A stretch of DNA of 64,000 nt from Falsiroseomonas tokyonensis (GCF_019024325.1 NZ_JAFNJS010000001.1:744001-808000); one strand, 5' to 3'; positions 55,638-64,000 are shown, counted from the first letter of the stretch. Made by a program: numbers and translations. The notes: generated by a model not told the origin, from the letters alone.

Positions 55638-56552
55638 ATGACCCATTGGCTCGACGCCTTCGTGCCCGTCTTCGGCCTGCTCGCCCTGGGCACCCTGCTG
55701 CGCCGGCGCCTGCTGCGGGAGGATGCGATCTGGGCGGGGATCGAGAAGCTGGTCTTCTGGGTGCTGCTGCCCAGCCTGATCGTCTCCGCCCTGTCCACCA
55801 TGCGGCTGGCGGAACTGCCGGTGGGCGGGCTGGCCGGGACCATCTGGGGCGCGCTGCTGGCCGGCACGGCGCTGTCGCTGTTGCTGGCGCGGGCCTTCGG
55901 GGCGGCGCATCCCGCCACCACCTCCATCCTGCAGGGCGGCATCCGCTTCAACAACCTGATGGGCTTCGCCATCGCCGGGGCCATCTGGGGGCCGCCCGGA
56001 ATCGCGCTGTGCGCCATTTGCACCGGGCTGATCGTGCCGATGGTGCAGACGATCACCACCCTGGTCTTCGCCTTGGGCGGAGAGGGAAGGGTGCGGCCGG
56101 GGCGGCTGCTGCGGCAGGTGCTGTTGAACCCGCTGATCATCGCCTGCGCGCTGGGGTTTCTCCTCTCGCTGCTGGGCGGGCTGCCGGCGGGGCTGAATCC
56201 GGCGGTGCGGGCACTGGGCCAGGCCTCCGTCGCGCTGGGCCTGCTCTGCGTCGGCGCCGCGCTGACGCTGAAGGGGCTGGGTGACCGGCCGGGGGTGCAG
56301 CTGGCGACGGCCGTGCTGAAGCTGGCGGTGGTGCCGCTGATGACGCTGGCGCTCGCCCGGCTGCTGGGGCTGGAGGCGCTGCCCACTGCCATCGCCGTGC
56401 TGCTGATGGCCCTGCCGACGGCGGCGACCAGCTATGTGATGGCGCGCGCCATGGGCGGCGACGCGCCGCTGATGGCGGCGATCACCACCAGCGAGCATGC
56501 GGTCTCCATCCTCACCCTGCCGGTCTGGGTCTGGCTGCTCAGCCAACCGTGA
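55638..56552 (+). CDS. AEC family transporter (auxin efflux carrier-like)
   Basis: A 304-residue permease with about ten helices. Motifs: VPVFGLLALGTLLRRRLL at the start, FWVLLPSLIVSALS, ILQGGIRFNNLMGFAIAGAI (the unwound NxxG/N region), and the end LLMALPTAATSYVMARAMGG. AEC carriers export organic acids or similar anions. It follows the cupin regulator by 47 bp and may be its target. Its end overlaps the convergent calcium-motif gene by 14 bp. Confidence 0.9.
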   Translation: MTHWLDAFVPVFGLLALGTLLRRRLLREDAIWAGIEKLVFWVLLPSLIVSALSTMRLAELPVGGLAGTIWGALLAGTALSLLLARAFGAAHPATTSILQGGIRFNNLMGFAIAGAIWGPPGIALCAICTGLIVPMVQTITTLVFALGGEGRVRPGRLLRQVLLNPLIIACALGFLLSLLGGLPAGLNPAVRALGQASVALGLLCVGAALTLKGLGDRPGVQLATAVLKLAVVPLMTLALARLLGLEALPTAIAVLLMALPTAATSYVMARAMGGDAPLMAAITTSEHAVSILTLPVWVWLLSQP

Positions 56553-56898
56553 CGCCGCCGCCCGGCTGGCCGGGCGGGGTGGTCGGTGGATCCTCGGGCG
56601 GGCCGCCGCCGGTGACCGGCATGTCCGGCAAGCCATCGCCATCCAGGTCGCCCTGGCCGAGCTGTACGCCCCCGCCCGGCCCCTGGTTCGGGATGCCGTC
56701 GCCATCCGGGTCGAGCTCCGGCGGGGCGATATCGCCGCCCGGCCCGCCGCCCGGTGGCGGGTTCGGCCCGATGCTGCCCAGGTCGGGCACGCCATCGCCA
56801 TCGATATCGCCGAAGGTCAGCGTCACGCCGTTACCGCCGGTCACGCGATCCAGGGCGGCATCGTCGAGCGGGACGGGCTGGGAGATCGGTCGCTGCAT
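56539..56898 (-). CDS. Small DxDxDG-repeat protein with double-glycine leader
   Basis: A 119-residue acidic protein with three calcium-type loops (DIDGDGVPD, DPDGDGIPN, DLDGDGLPD) separated by proline/glycine-rich linkers, as in thrombospondin type 3 or dockerin-like repeats. The first 22 residues (PLDDAALDRVTGG near the end) match a double-glycine leader with leucine at -12 and -7, valine at -4. GGAGGAG lies eight bases upstream of the ATG. No transporter adjacent. Probably a secreted calcium-dependent protein. Confidence 0.65.
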   Translation of the reverse strand: MQRPISQPVPLDDAALDRVTGGNGVTLTFGDIDGDGVPDLGSIGPNPPPGGGPGGDIAPPELDPDGDGIPNQGPGGGVQLGQGDLDGDGLPDMPVTGGGPPEDPPTTPPGQPGGGVTVG

Positions 56899-56997
56899 CT
56901 TTCTCGCTCCTCCCGCCCAGGATAGGGCGGAAGGGGGCTTCGGCGAAACGAGGATCCGCCGATCGGCGCGATCGGCCGGCCCTATGACGGACCCGCG

Positions 56998-57999
56998 CTA
57001 CCGCCGCGGCAAGAACCCGACAATCTCCTCGGCCCGGGCGCAGATCGGGGCGGCGATCGCCTCGGCCCGGTCGGCGCCGAGGCGCAGCTGGGCATCCAGC
57101 GCCGCCGGGTCGTCCAGCAGCCGAGCCATTTCCTTGCGGATCGGGTCGAGGTGCCCGACCAGGGCGGCCACCAGCACCTCCTTGAAGGCGCCGAACCCCT
57201 TGCCCTCATGCTCCCGCAGCACATTCTCCGGCAGCGTGCCGGTGATGGCGGCGAGGATGCCGACCAGGTTGCGCGCCTCCGGCCGGTTCTCCAGGCCCGA
57301 GGCATGGCCGGGCAGCGGCTCGGCATCCGTGCGCGCCTTGCGGATCTTCTGCGCGATGGCGTCGTGGTCGTCGGTCAGGTTGATGCGCGACTGGTCGGAG
57401 GGGTCCGACTTCGACATCTTCTTCGTCCCGTCGCGCAGCGACATCACGCGCGCGGCGACGCCCTGGATCAGCGGCTCGATCTTCGGGAAGAAGTCCACGC
57501 CGTAGTCGTGGTTGAACTTCTGGGCGATGTCATTGGCCAGCTCCAGGTGCTGGCGCTGGTCGTCGCCCACCGGCACCTGCGTCGCATGGTAGGTCAGGAT
57601 GTCGGCGGCCATCAGGTTCGGATAGACATAGAGCCCGCTGGAGGCGGCCTCCCGGTCCTTGCCGGCCTTGTCCTTGAACTGGGTCATGCGGTTCAGCCAG
57701 CCGAGGCGGGCGACGCAGTTGAAGATCCAGGCCAGCCGCGTATGCGCATGCACATGGCTCTGGATGAACAGGGTGCAGCGCGCCGGGTCCAGCCCGCAGG
57801 CGATCAGGGCGGCCGCCATTTCCCGCGTCTGGCGCGCCAGCTCCTTCGGATCCTGCCAGACGGTGATGGCATGCAGGTCGACGACGCAGAAGATCGCCTC
57901 ATGCGTGTCCTGCATCGGCACCCAATTGCGGATGGCGCCGAGGTAATTGCCGAGGGTGGGAACGCCGGACGGCTGGATGCCGGAAAACACGCGGATCAT
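56998..57999 (-). CDS. trpS: Tryptophanyl-tRNA synthetase
   Basis: Charges tRNA-Trp. The 333-residue protein starts [20 protein letters not shown], with the HIGH-equivalent TLGN, and contains [10 protein letters not shown] (KMSKS) near residue 195, [14 protein letters not shown] and [21 protein letters not shown] chose the ATG at 57999 over an in-frame upstream ATG. Divergent from secB. Confidence 0.96.
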   Translation of the reverse strand: MIRVFSGIQPSGVPTLGNYLGAIRNWVPMQDTHEAIFCVVDLHAITVWQDPKELARQTREMAAALIACGLDPARCTLFIQSHVHAHTRLAWIFNCVARLGWLNRMTQFKDKAGKDREAASSGLYVYPNLMAADILTYHATQVPVGDDQRQHLELANDIAQKFNHDYGVDFFPKIEPLIQGVAARVMSLRDGTKKMSKSDPSDQSRINLTDDHDAIAQKIRKARTDAEPLPGHASGLENRPEARNLVGILAAITGTLPENVLREHEGKGFGAFKEVLVAALVGHLDPIRKEMARLLDDPAALDAQLRLGADRAEAIAAPICARAEEIVGFLPRR

Positions 58000-58148
58000 C
58001 GGATTGCACTCTGCTTGGGCGGCGACCGTTTTGAAGCCTGGGTCGCCCACGTCAAGGCGTGATGCCGGACGGCGCCCGCCACCCTGGCCCGGCGCGGGGA
58101 CCCGTGGTAGCGGACGGCCGCCGATCTTCGCTTGAGCGGGAACCCCCG

Positions 58149-58673
58149 ATGTCCGACCAGAACGCGCCTTCCTCCCCCATCCCGAACGGCGCGGCCTCCG
58201 GCCCGACCGGCCAGCCGGCGCCGCCGCTGCAGCTGAACATCCAGTACACCAAGGACCTGTCCTTCGAGGTGCCGGGCGCCCCCGAGATCTACGTGACGCT
58301 GCGCGAGCAGCCGCGGGTCGACCTGGCGCTGGACGTGCAGGCCCGCCCGCTGGAGCAGGGCCAGAATGTCTATGAGGTCTCGCTGCAGATCCGCGCCGAT
58401 GCCAAGGTGGGCGAGACCCCCTGCTTCATCGCCGAGCTGGTCTATTGCGGTGTCTTCACCATCAATGTGGAGCAGCAGCACCTGGAGCCGGTGCTGCTGG
58501 TGGAATGCCCCCGCCTGCTCTTCCCCTTCGCCCGCAACATCCTGGCCGACATCACCCGTGACGGCGGCTTTCCGCCCGTGATGCTGGCGCCGATCGACTT
58601 CGTGGCGCTGTGGCAGAGCCGCCGGGGCCCGGGCGCCCAGGATGCGACCCAGGCGCCGGTCGGCGTCGCCTGA
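58149..58673 (+). CDS. secB: Protein-export chaperone SecB
   Basis: Tetrameric cytosolic chaperone that keeps secretory proteins unfolded and hands them to SecA. The 174-residue product has the SecB core: [52 protein letters not shown] and [20 protein letters not shown] with [13 protein letters not shown]. In other alphaproteobacteria secB lies between dnaQ and timA; here lnt follows directly. Confidence 0.95.
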   Translation: MSDQNAPSSPIPNGAASGPTGQPAPPLQLNIQYTKDLSFEVPGAPEIYVTLREQPRVDLALDVQARPLEQGQNVYEVSLQIRADAKVGETPCFIAELVYCGVFTINVEQQHLEPVLLVECPRLLFPFARNILADITRDGGFPPVMLAPIDFVALWQSRRGPGAQDATQAPVGVA

Positions 58674-58711
58674 AGACCAAGCCTTCCCCGGCCGCGCCGC
58701 GCACCGGGCTG

Positions 58712-60292
58712 GTGCGCCGCCTGGCCGCGCCGGGCCGCTGGCGCCAGGCGCTGCTCCGGCGGGTGGCGGGGCCGGGCTTCTGGCGGGCGCTGGCCACGGC
58801 CTTCGGGCTGGGCGCCGTCACCGCGCTCGCCTTGCCGCCGGTGCATCTGGTGCCGGTGCTGCTGCTGACCCTTCCGGGCCTGTTCCTGATGGTCACCGCC
58901 GCGCCCAGCGCGCGGCGCGCGGCGCTGATCGGCCTGGCCTGGGGCTGGGGTTTCCATGTCGCCGGGCTGCACTGGCTGACCAACGCCATCCTCACCGAGG
59001 TCGACCGCTTCTGGTGGCTGGTGCCCATCGCGGTGCCGGCACTGGCCCTGCCGCTCGGCGCCTTCACCATCCTGCCGGCCCTGGCCGCCCGTTGGGCGCG
59101 TCCCGGCTGGCCGGCCGCGCTGGCCTTCGCCGCCGCCTGGCTGGCGGCCGAGCTGCTGCGCGGCGTGGTCTTCACCGGCTTTCCCTGGAACCTGCTCGGC
59201 ACCGTCTGGGCCTTCGGCAGCCTGCCGATCCAGGCCGCCGCCTGGGTGGGCGTGCATGGGCTTTCACTGGCCACCGTGCTGCTGGCGCTCGCGCCGCTCG
59301 CCGGCCGGCGCGGCTGGATCGGCGGCGGGCTGGCGCTGCTGGCCTTCGCCGGCATCGGCCTGGCCCGCCTCTGGCCCGTGGAGCCGGAGCCGGAGCCCGT
59401 CTCCATGGTCCTGGTGCAGGGCAATGTGGCGCAGGAGGCGAAGTGGCGGGAGGATGCCCGCCTGCCGATCTTCCAGCGCTATATCGACCTGACCGCCGGC
59501 GGCGTCCGCACCGCGGCGCAGGAGGCGCCGGGCAACCGCATCGTCGTGGTCTGGCCGGAAACGGCGAGCCCCTTCCTGCTGGCCAGCGACCCCCGCGCGG
59601 CGGAGCTGGCCACCGCCCCCCTGCCGCCGGGCGCCCTGCTGCTGGCGGGCAGCGTACGGGCCGAATTCGGCGCCGATGGCCGGGCCAGCCGGGTCTGGAA
59701 CAGCCTGTTGGCGCTGGATGCGCAGGGGACGGTGCTGGAGGCCTATGACAAGGCGCATCTGGTGCCCTTCGGCGAATACACGCCGTTGCGCGGGCTGCTG
59801 CCGATCCGCCTGGTGGTCTCGGCGCTGGATTTCACCGCCGGGCCCGGGCTGCGCGCCATCCGCCTGCCGGGGCTGCCCGCCTTCGGCGGGCTGATCTGCT
59901 ACGAGGTGATCTTCCCCGGCGCGGTGACGCCGGCGGAGCGGCCGGGCTTCCTGCTGAACATCACCAATGATGCCTGGTTCGGCGTCTCCGCCGGGCCGCA
60001 CCAGCACCTGGCGGCGGCCCGGCTGCGCGCGGTGGAGGAAGGCCTGCCCCTGGTCCGGGCGGCGCAGACCGGCATTTCCGCGGTCTTCGATGCGCGCGGG
60101 CGGGTGGTGGCGCGGATGGGGCTGGCGGAAACCGGGGTTGTGGTGGCCCCCCTGCCGCGCGCGGCGCCGGCGACGCCCTTCGCCTATCTCGGATTGTGGA
60201 TACCGCTAGTTTTACTCGCCTTGGTATCAGCGGGTGCAATCTATGGTTCGGTTTCGCGAGTGGCGTCACATCGCGAAGGGTTGTCTCCCTGA
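58712..60292 (+). CDS. lnt: Apolipoprotein N-acyltransferase
   Basis: Inner-membrane enzyme that adds the third acyl chain to lipoproteins. The 526-residue protein has seven to eight N-terminal helices and a C-terminal nitrilase domain with the catalytic Glu in VVWPETASPF (near residue 285), Lys in DKAHLVPFGEYTPLRG (near 347) and Cys in LICYEVIFPG (near 395). No ATG precedes the first helix in the right place; the GTG at 58712 is my best choice. The XRE gene behind it completes the conserved lnt-XRE pair. Confidence 0.9.
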   Translation: MRRLAAPGRWRQALLRRVAGPGFWRALATAFGLGAVTALALPPVHLVPVLLLTLPGLFLMVTAAPSARRAALIGLAWGWGFHVAGLHWLTNAILTEVDRFWWLVPIAVPALALPLGAFTILPALAARWARPGWPAALAFAAAWLAAELLRGVVFTGFPWNLLGTVWAFGSLPIQAAAWVGVHGLSLATVLLALAPLAGRRGWIGGGLALLAFAGIGLARLWPVEPEPEPVSMVLVQGNVAQEAKWREDARLPIFQRYIDLTAGGVRTAAQEAPGNRIVVVWPETASPFLLASDPRAAELATAPLPPGALLLAGSVRAEFGADGRASRVWNSLLALDAQGTVLEAYDKAHLVPFGEYTPLRGLLPIRLVVSALDFTAGPGLRAIRLPGLPAFGGLICYEVIFPGAVTPAERPGFLLNITNDAWFGVSAGPHQHLAAARLRAVEEGLPLVRAAQTGISAVFDARGRVVARMGLAETGVVVAPLPRAAPATPFAYLGLWIPLVLLALVSAGAIYGSVSRVASHREGLSP

Positions 60293-60322
60293 TCATCCGC
60301 ATCCGGGGGTGTGGAAGCTTTA

Positions 60323-60336
60323 TTGAGATTTCTCAA
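60323..60336 (+). promoter_or_regulatory. Palindromic operator candidate upstream of the XRE gene
   Basis: TTGAGA-TT-TCTCAA, a 6-bp inverted repeat in an AT-rich patch between lnt and the XRE gene. XRE regulators often bind such sites and control their own expression; binding is not shown here. Confidence 0.4.
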
Positions 60337-60452
60337 AAGAGTTGGCAAATCCTAACCGCGCGGATACCCATTGGCCGGGCCGCTGGCTTGGGGTTCTGCA
60401 CCTCATTGCATCGGCTCCGCCCAGGCCAGGATGGCCCCCTGCACGGGTGGAC

Positions 60453-60935
60453 ATGAACTTCCCTGGAGTGGAGTGCGGAGTATTGGCCATTCCAACCGAT
60501 GACGTGGTCGAGCGCGCGGACCGTGAGCACCGCCCGAGCCCGATCGACGTCCATGTCGGCAGCCGCGTGCGGCTTCGTCGCACCCTGCTCGGCATGAGCC
60601 AGGAAAAGCTGGGAGAGGCCCTGGGCCTCACATTCCAGCAGGTCCAGAAGTATGAACGGGGCGTTAATCGCATCGGCGCCAGCCGCCTGTTTGACATCTC
60701 CCGCGTCCTCGACGTGCCGATCGGATTCTTCTTCGACGACATGCCGCCGGAAATGGGCGGCAGCCAGGGCAACCGCCGCTTCACCGGATTCCAGGAGCAG
60801 CAGGAAGGCTTCGAGGACGATACCCTGCATCGGCGGGAGACGTTGGAGCTGGTCCGCGCCTATTACCGGATCACCGATGCCTCCGTCCGCAAGCGGGTCT
60901 TCGACCTGATCAAGAGCCTGACCCCCGCCGATTAG
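60453..60935 (+). CDS. XRE-family regulator of the lnt-linked alphaproteobacterial type
   Basis: A 160-residue regulator. Residues 28-90 are a helix-turn-helix with PIDVHVGSRVRLRRTLLGMS, QEKLGEALGLTFQQVQKYER and GVNRIGASRLFDISRVLDVP, very close to the conserved family found between lnt and metK in alphaproteobacteria. The C-terminus (RRETLELVRAYYRITDASVR, KRVFDLIKSL) is the conserved dimerisation tail. ATG at 60453 is likely; a TTG further on is possible. metK does not follow here. Confidence 0.88.
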   Translation: MNFPGVECGVLAIPTDDVVERADREHRPSPIDVHVGSRVRLRRTLLGMSQEKLGEALGLTFQQVQKYERGVNRIGASRLFDISRVLDVPIGFFFDDMPPEMGGSQGNRRFTGFQEQQEGFEDDTLHRRETLELVRAYYRITDASVRKRVFDLIKSLTPAD

Positions 60936-60943
60936 CGGAAGGG

Positions 60944-61441
60944 TCAGCGCAACTGGGGGTTGTCGAAGTCGGGGTTGCGATAGCGGTGCAGCGCCTCGGC
61001 CAATGCCTCGCCCAGGTCGCGTTTCTCGGCGTCTGAGAGGAAGCACCCCAGCTCCACGCGCCGCCCCCGCTGCACCAGGCTGAGCCGCGCGACGCCGCCG
61101 GCCACCTCCTCCAGCGCCACCCGCGTCCAATAGGGCTGCAGCACCGTCTCCCGCCGCCCGCCGCGGCCATTGGCGGTGACGATGCGCAGGTCGGTCTCCG
61201 TCAGCTGCACCACCTCCCGCGCCCGGGCGCTCCAGCGCCGGTGCAGCGCCACCAGGCCGAGCACCAGCGCCACCTCCACGCCCAGGAAGCCCAGCACGGG
61301 CCAGGCGCCCAGCACCAGGAACAGCCCGCCCGGAATCGCCGCGCCCGCGGCGGAAAACAGGCAGAGCAGCCGCATCCCCCGCGCGGAAAGGCTCTGCGAC
61401 GGCGTGCTGACGGCCTCGAACAGGATCGGGGTGGCTGACAT
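60944..61441 (-). CDS. DUF2244 family membrane protein
   Basis: A 165-residue protein with two central helices (LLCLFSAAGAAIPGGLFLVL and LGFLGVEVALVLGLVALHRR) flanked by small soluble parts; the second half carries the DUF2244 pattern REVVQLTETDLRI and VLQPYWTRVALEE, and RRVELGCFLSDAEKRDLGEA. Function unknown. DUF2244 is commonly next to nth in alphaproteobacteria, as here, where the two are divergent with a 35-bp gap. Confidence 0.9.
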   Translation of the reverse strand: MSATPILFEAVSTPSQSLSARGMRLLCLFSAAGAAIPGGLFLVLGAWPVLGFLGVEVALVLGLVALHRRWSARAREVVQLTETDLRIVTANGRGGRRETVLQPYWTRVALEEVAGGVARLSLVQRGRRVELGCFLSDAEKRDLGEALAEALHRYRNPDFDNPQLR

Positions 61442-61476
61442 CCTGCTTCACTATGGGGTAGGGCTGGATTTCCGCC

Positions 61477-62202
61477 ATGCCCGAAAAACCAGAACCTGAC
61501 CCTGGTCGCAAGCCTGCCGCCCGGCCCGCCACCCGGATCCGCAAGCCCCGCCCGATGAACCGCGCCCAGGCCGAGGCCTTTCTGCGCGCACTCGCGGCGG
61601 CGAACCCTGCGCCGGAGACGGAGCTGCATTTCCGGGATGCCTATACGCTGCTGGTCGCCGTGGCGCTCTCGGCCCAGACCACCGATGTCGCGGTGAACAA
61701 GGCCACCGCCACCCTGTTCGAGGCCGCTGCCACGCCCGCCGCCATGGTGGCCCTCGGCGTCGAGGGGGTGGCGCCGCATATCCGCCGGATCGGCCTGTGG
61801 CAGGGCAAGGCGCGCAACGTGGTGGCGCTGTCCCAGATCCTACTGGACCGCCACGGCGGGAAGGTGCCGAACGACCGCGCGGCGCTGGAGGCGCTGCCCG
61901 GCGTCGGCCGCAAGACCGCGAATGTCGTGCTGAACGTCGCCTTCGGGCAGGAGACGATGGCGGTGGACACCCACATCTTCCGCCTGGGCAACCGCACCGG
62001 CCTGGCGCCGGGCAAGACCACGCGGCAGGTGGAGGATGGGCTGGTGAAGCGCTGCCCGCCCGACATGCTGCGGGATGCGCATCACTGGCTGATCCTGCAC
62101 GGCCGCTACATCTGCAAGGCGCGCCAGCCGGAATGCTGGCGCTGCCCCGCCGTGGCGCATTGCCACTACAATGCCAAGCTGCTGGTGCCGCCGTTGAAGT
62201 AG
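61477..62202 (+). CDS. nth: Endonuclease III
   Basis: DNA glycosylase/AP lyase removing oxidised pyrimidines. The 241-residue protein has an N-terminal basic extension, LVAVALSAQTTDVAVNKAT, the helix-hairpin-helix LPGVGRKTANVVLNVAFG with the catalytic lysine, VDTHIFRLGNR with the catalytic aspartate, and the C-x6-C-x2-C-x5-C iron-sulfur cluster motif YICKARQPECWRCPAVAHC. A 106-bp repeat follows its stop codon. Confidence 0.96.
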   Translation: MPEKPEPDPGRKPAARPATRIRKPRPMNRAQAEAFLRALAAANPAPETELHFRDAYTLLVAVALSAQTTDVAVNKATATLFEAAATPAAMVALGVEGVAPHIRRIGLWQGKARNVVALSQILLDRHGGKVPNDRAALEALPGVGRKTANVVLNVAFGQETMAVDTHIFRLGNRTGLAPGKTTRQVEDGLVKRCPPDMLRDAHHWLILHGRYICKARQPECWRCPAVAHCHYNAKLLVPPLK

Positions 62203-62212
62203 CGCGGCAGGC

Positions 62213-62318
62213 TAAAGCACTATCCGATAACACTGAATCAGTGTTATCCGCTTTCGTGCTTTAAAAACAATGACTTGTACAGCACGAGATCCGTCCGAGA
62301 GGACGGATCGTGCTCTAC
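62213..62318. repeat. 106-bp double-hairpin element, copy 2
   Basis: Second copy of the element at 26230-26335, same length and orientation. Hairpin 1: TAAAGCAC (62213-62220) and GTGCTTTA (62256-62263) around GATAACACTG / CAGTGTTATC with loop AAT. Hairpin 2: 62277-62318, with the same two-base bulge. Its right arm contains the TAG stop codon of the leftward DUF3775 gene. It lies between convergent genes, as copy 1 does. Confidence 0.85.
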
Positions 62319-62722
62319 CGGTCGACATCCTCGATCGACAGGCCGAAGGCGCCCACGCCCTCGGCCAGCAGGTCGCCGAAATTGTCGATGCCGAGCAGGA
62401 TCTCGGCGGCATCCTCGCCATTGTCGCGCTCGGCGCCCTGGGCCATGGCCTCGTCCCATTCCTCGGGGGTGAAGTCGCCGCGGCCGACCAGCACCAGGGC
62501 GATCAGCGCCGCCTGCTCGTCCTCGTTCAGCGCCAGGATCGCGGCCCGCAGGCTGTCCTCGTCGAACTCGGCCTCGGCCTCGCCGGCATCCGCGTCGGGC
62601 TCCTCATCGGCGTCGAGGTCCACCACTTCGGTGCCCTGCACGGCACGGGCATGGTCGACCAGTGTCGCCACCACCTCCAGGCTGATGCCCAGGTCGAGAT
62701 CGTCTTCCGATGGCTCCGCCAT
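62315..62722 (-). CDS. DUF3775 family protein
   Basis: A 135-residue acidic cytosolic protein: LDLGISLEVVATLVDHARAV, an Asp/Glu-rich linker, then LRAAILALNEDEQAALIALV, LVGRGDFTPEEWDEAMAQGA and ILLGIDNFGDLLAEGVGAFG, which match the alphaproteobacterial DUF3775 pattern. Function unknown. Its stop codon lies inside the repeat element. Possible promoter: TTGGAA and TCTAAT 18 bases apart upstream of the gene. Confidence 0.83.
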   Translation of the reverse strand: MAEPSEDDLDLGISLEVVATLVDHARAVQGTEVVDLDADEEPDADAGEAEAEFDEDSLRAAILALNEDEQAALIALVLVGRGDFTPEEWDEAMAQGAERDNGEDAAEILLGIDNFGDLLAEGVGAFGLSIEDVDR

Positions 62723-62808
62723 GGGATGCCCCTTTTCGTCACGCAGCGATTGCACGGGATTAGAATGTTCGGGCCGGTCCGGTTCCAAGCCGCGCCCCAA
62801 AAAAAACC

Positions 62809-63636
62809 TCAGCCGTTCACCCAGTCGGGCGCCATGCCGGGGTTCACGAAGCGCCGGTCCTTCGGCAGCGCCGCGATGGCGGCCAGGTCCGACGCATCCA
62901 GCTTCAGATCCAGCGCCGCCAGATTCTCCGCCTGACGCGCCGGGCTGGCCGCCTTCGGCACCATGGCGACCCCGGGCTGTGCCAGCAGCCAGGCCAGCGC
63001 CACCTGGGCGGCGGTGGCACCGTGCTTCTTGGCGATTGCCTGCAGGGCGGGCTCGTCCGGGGCCTTGCCCTTGCCGAGCGGCGAATAGGCGGTCAGCGCC
63101 ATGCCATTCGCCCGGCAGATCTCCAGCAGCTTCGACTGGTCCAGCAGCGCATGGCATTCCACCTGCAGGCAGGCGAGCCCGACCCCCTGGTCGATCGCCC
63201 GCTGCAGCAGTTTCGGCGGGAAGTTGGAGACACCGATCGCCTTGGCGCGGCCCTCCGCCCGGATCGCGGCCAGGCCGGCCAGCGCATCCGGCAGGTCCAG
63301 CTCCGGGCTCGGCCAATGGATCAGCAGCAGGTCGACATAGGGCGTCGCCAGACGCTTCAGGCTGGCATCGAAGGCGGTGCGGATGGCGGCGCCGTTCGGC
63401 TTGTCGTTCCAGATCTTCGTCGTCAGGAAGATCTCGCCGCGCGGCAGGCCGGCGCCGGCCAGGCCCAGGCCCACCGCTTCCTCATTGCCATACATCTCGG
63501 CCGTGTCGATGTGCCGGTAGCCGAGCGACAGGGCGGATTCGACGGCCGCGGTGCACTCCGCGCCCTTCATCGGCCAGGTGCCGAGGCCGAGGCGCGGCAT
63601 GCGGATGTTCGGGCTCTCGATCACGGGCATGTCCAT
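62809..63636 (-). CDS. Aldo/keto reductase
   Basis: A 275-residue NADPH-dependent carbonyl reductase of the TIM-barrel family. Catalytic residues are visible: HIDTAEMYGNEEAVGLGL (Asp and Tyr), LTTKIWNDKPNG (Lys) and LLLIHWPSPELDLPD (His), plus GVSNFPPKLLQRAIDQG and the C-terminal NADP-binding region MVPKAASPARQAEN. It resembles 2,5-diketo-gluconate reductases; the substrate is not known. The ATG at 63636 follows GAGGAG. Only 11 bp separate it from the WD40 gene, so the two are one operon. Confidence 0.92.
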   Translation of the reverse strand: MDMPVIESPNIRMPRLGLGTWPMKGAECTAAVESALSLGYRHIDTAEMYGNEEAVGLGLAGAGLPRGEIFLTTKIWNDKPNGAAIRTAFDASLKRLATPYVDLLLIHWPSPELDLPDALAGLAAIRAEGRAKAIGVSNFPPKLLQRAIDQGVGLACLQVECHALLDQSKLLEICRANGMALTAYSPLGKGKAPDEPALQAIAKKHGATAAQVALAWLLAQPGVAMVPKAASPARQAENLAALDLKLDASDLAAIAALPKDRRFVNPGMAPDWVNG

Positions 63637-63647
63637 GCGGGCTCTCC

Positions 63648-64000
63648 TCAGCGCTTCGAAAGGTCGACGAAGCCAGCAAAACCCGCCTCGGTGCCGAAGG
63701 CCAGCCGCGTGCCGGTGGCGTTCCAGGCGAGGCTGGTGATGGCGGAGCCACGCGGCGGGCAGGCCGGCACCACCTTGCCGCTGGCCACTTCCGCCATCAG
63801 CACCAGCCCGTCGCCAAAACCGGCGGCAACGACTTCGTGCTGGGGATGGAAGGCGACGGCGCTGCAGAGAACCTCGTCCCCGCCGGCGAGTTCCGTCGGC
63901 GCCTTGCCCATCGGGCCGCCGCCGAAGAAGGGCCAGAGCACCACGGATTCCGCACCGCTGGTTGCCAGCCAGCGGCCGCGGCTGCTGAAGGCGATGGAAT
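63648..64000 (-). CDS. WD40 repeat protein, C-terminal part
   Basis: The gene runs off the right edge; about 117 codons are visible. The translation shows successive WD40-like blades: IAFSSRGRWLATSGAESVVL followed by WPFF, then VAFHPQHEVVAAGFGDGLVL and LAWNATGTRLAFGTEAGFAG. The repeats are of the beta-propeller scaffold type. The start lies outside the window. Function cannot be read from the fragment. Confidence 0.83.
   Translation of the reverse strand, partial: SIAFSSRGRWLATSGAESVVLWPFFGGGPMGKAPTELAGGDEVLCSAVAFHPQHEVVAAGFGDGLVLMAEVASGKVVPACPPRGSAITSLAWNATGTRLAFGTEAGFAGFVDLSKR

Overview
The window is a very GC-rich (about 70%), densely packed bacterial chromosome segment. Gene content and order (DUF3576, DUF2244 beside nth, TimA/Tim44-like protein, ppsR-maf, holA-lptE-leuS, bactofilin, LutABC, GHNGGP small protein) point to an alphaproteobacterium, most likely Rhodospirillales/Acetobacteraceae (Roseomonas-like). 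This placement is inferred from family knowledge, not from a database search. I see no rRNA, tRNA, CRISPR array, transposase or prophage.

Layout. 1-8.9 kb: DUF488 and malic enzyme leftward, mutS-glnD and a lipoprotein rightward. 8.9-12.2 kb: leftward operon tautomerase-lutA-dnaQ-coaE-aroE. 12.3-14.8 kb: gshB, a small GlsB-type membrane protein, a lytic transglycosylase and a short two-gene unit including a 30-codon ORF. 15-19.6 kb: hrcA, then a tightly overlapped chain lutB-80 aa protein-lutC-smr-XRE regulator. 19.7-26.2 kb: opine-dehydrogenase-like protein, plsC-type acyltransferase and the miaB-phoH-ybeY-corC operon. 26.3-30.7 kb: surface polysaccharide genes (glf and two glycosyltransferases) and a DUF1194 protein. 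31-36 kb: holA-lptE-leuS-DUF3576. 36-41.5 kb: porin, thiE, yggS, a histidine phosphatase, timA and mltA. 41.6-44.7 kb: hemE divergent from ppsR-maf, with a gene-free interval that looks like the chromosomal replication origin. 44.7-52.4 kb: DUF486, ampG, a double SpoVT/AbrB protein, two related proteins (one RTX), typA, a periplasmic protein and a PfkB kinase. 52.5-64 kb: EI24, bactofilin, a lipoprotein, a GHNGGP protein, a cupin regulator, an AEC transporter, a calcium-motif protein, trpS, secB, lnt-XRE, DUF2244/nth, DUF3775, an aldo/keto reductase and a truncated WD40 protein.

Main themes. (1) The hemE/ppsR interval carries an AT-rich stretch next to clustered DnaA-box-like 9-mers, as at the Caulobacter origin. 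(2) Several gene groups that are contiguous in many alphaproteobacteria (ppsR-maf-aroE-coaE-dnaQ; secB; timA-mltA-smr-XRE; miaB-phoH-ybeY-corC-lnt; lutABC) are all present but dispersed, and palindromic repeats lie at several of the junctions. (3) A 106-bp double-hairpin element occurs twice with compensatory changes in its stems, each time between convergent genes. (4) Two unlinked small calcium-motif proteins begin with bacteriocin-like double-glycine leaders, and one has a neighbouring RTX-less paralogue.
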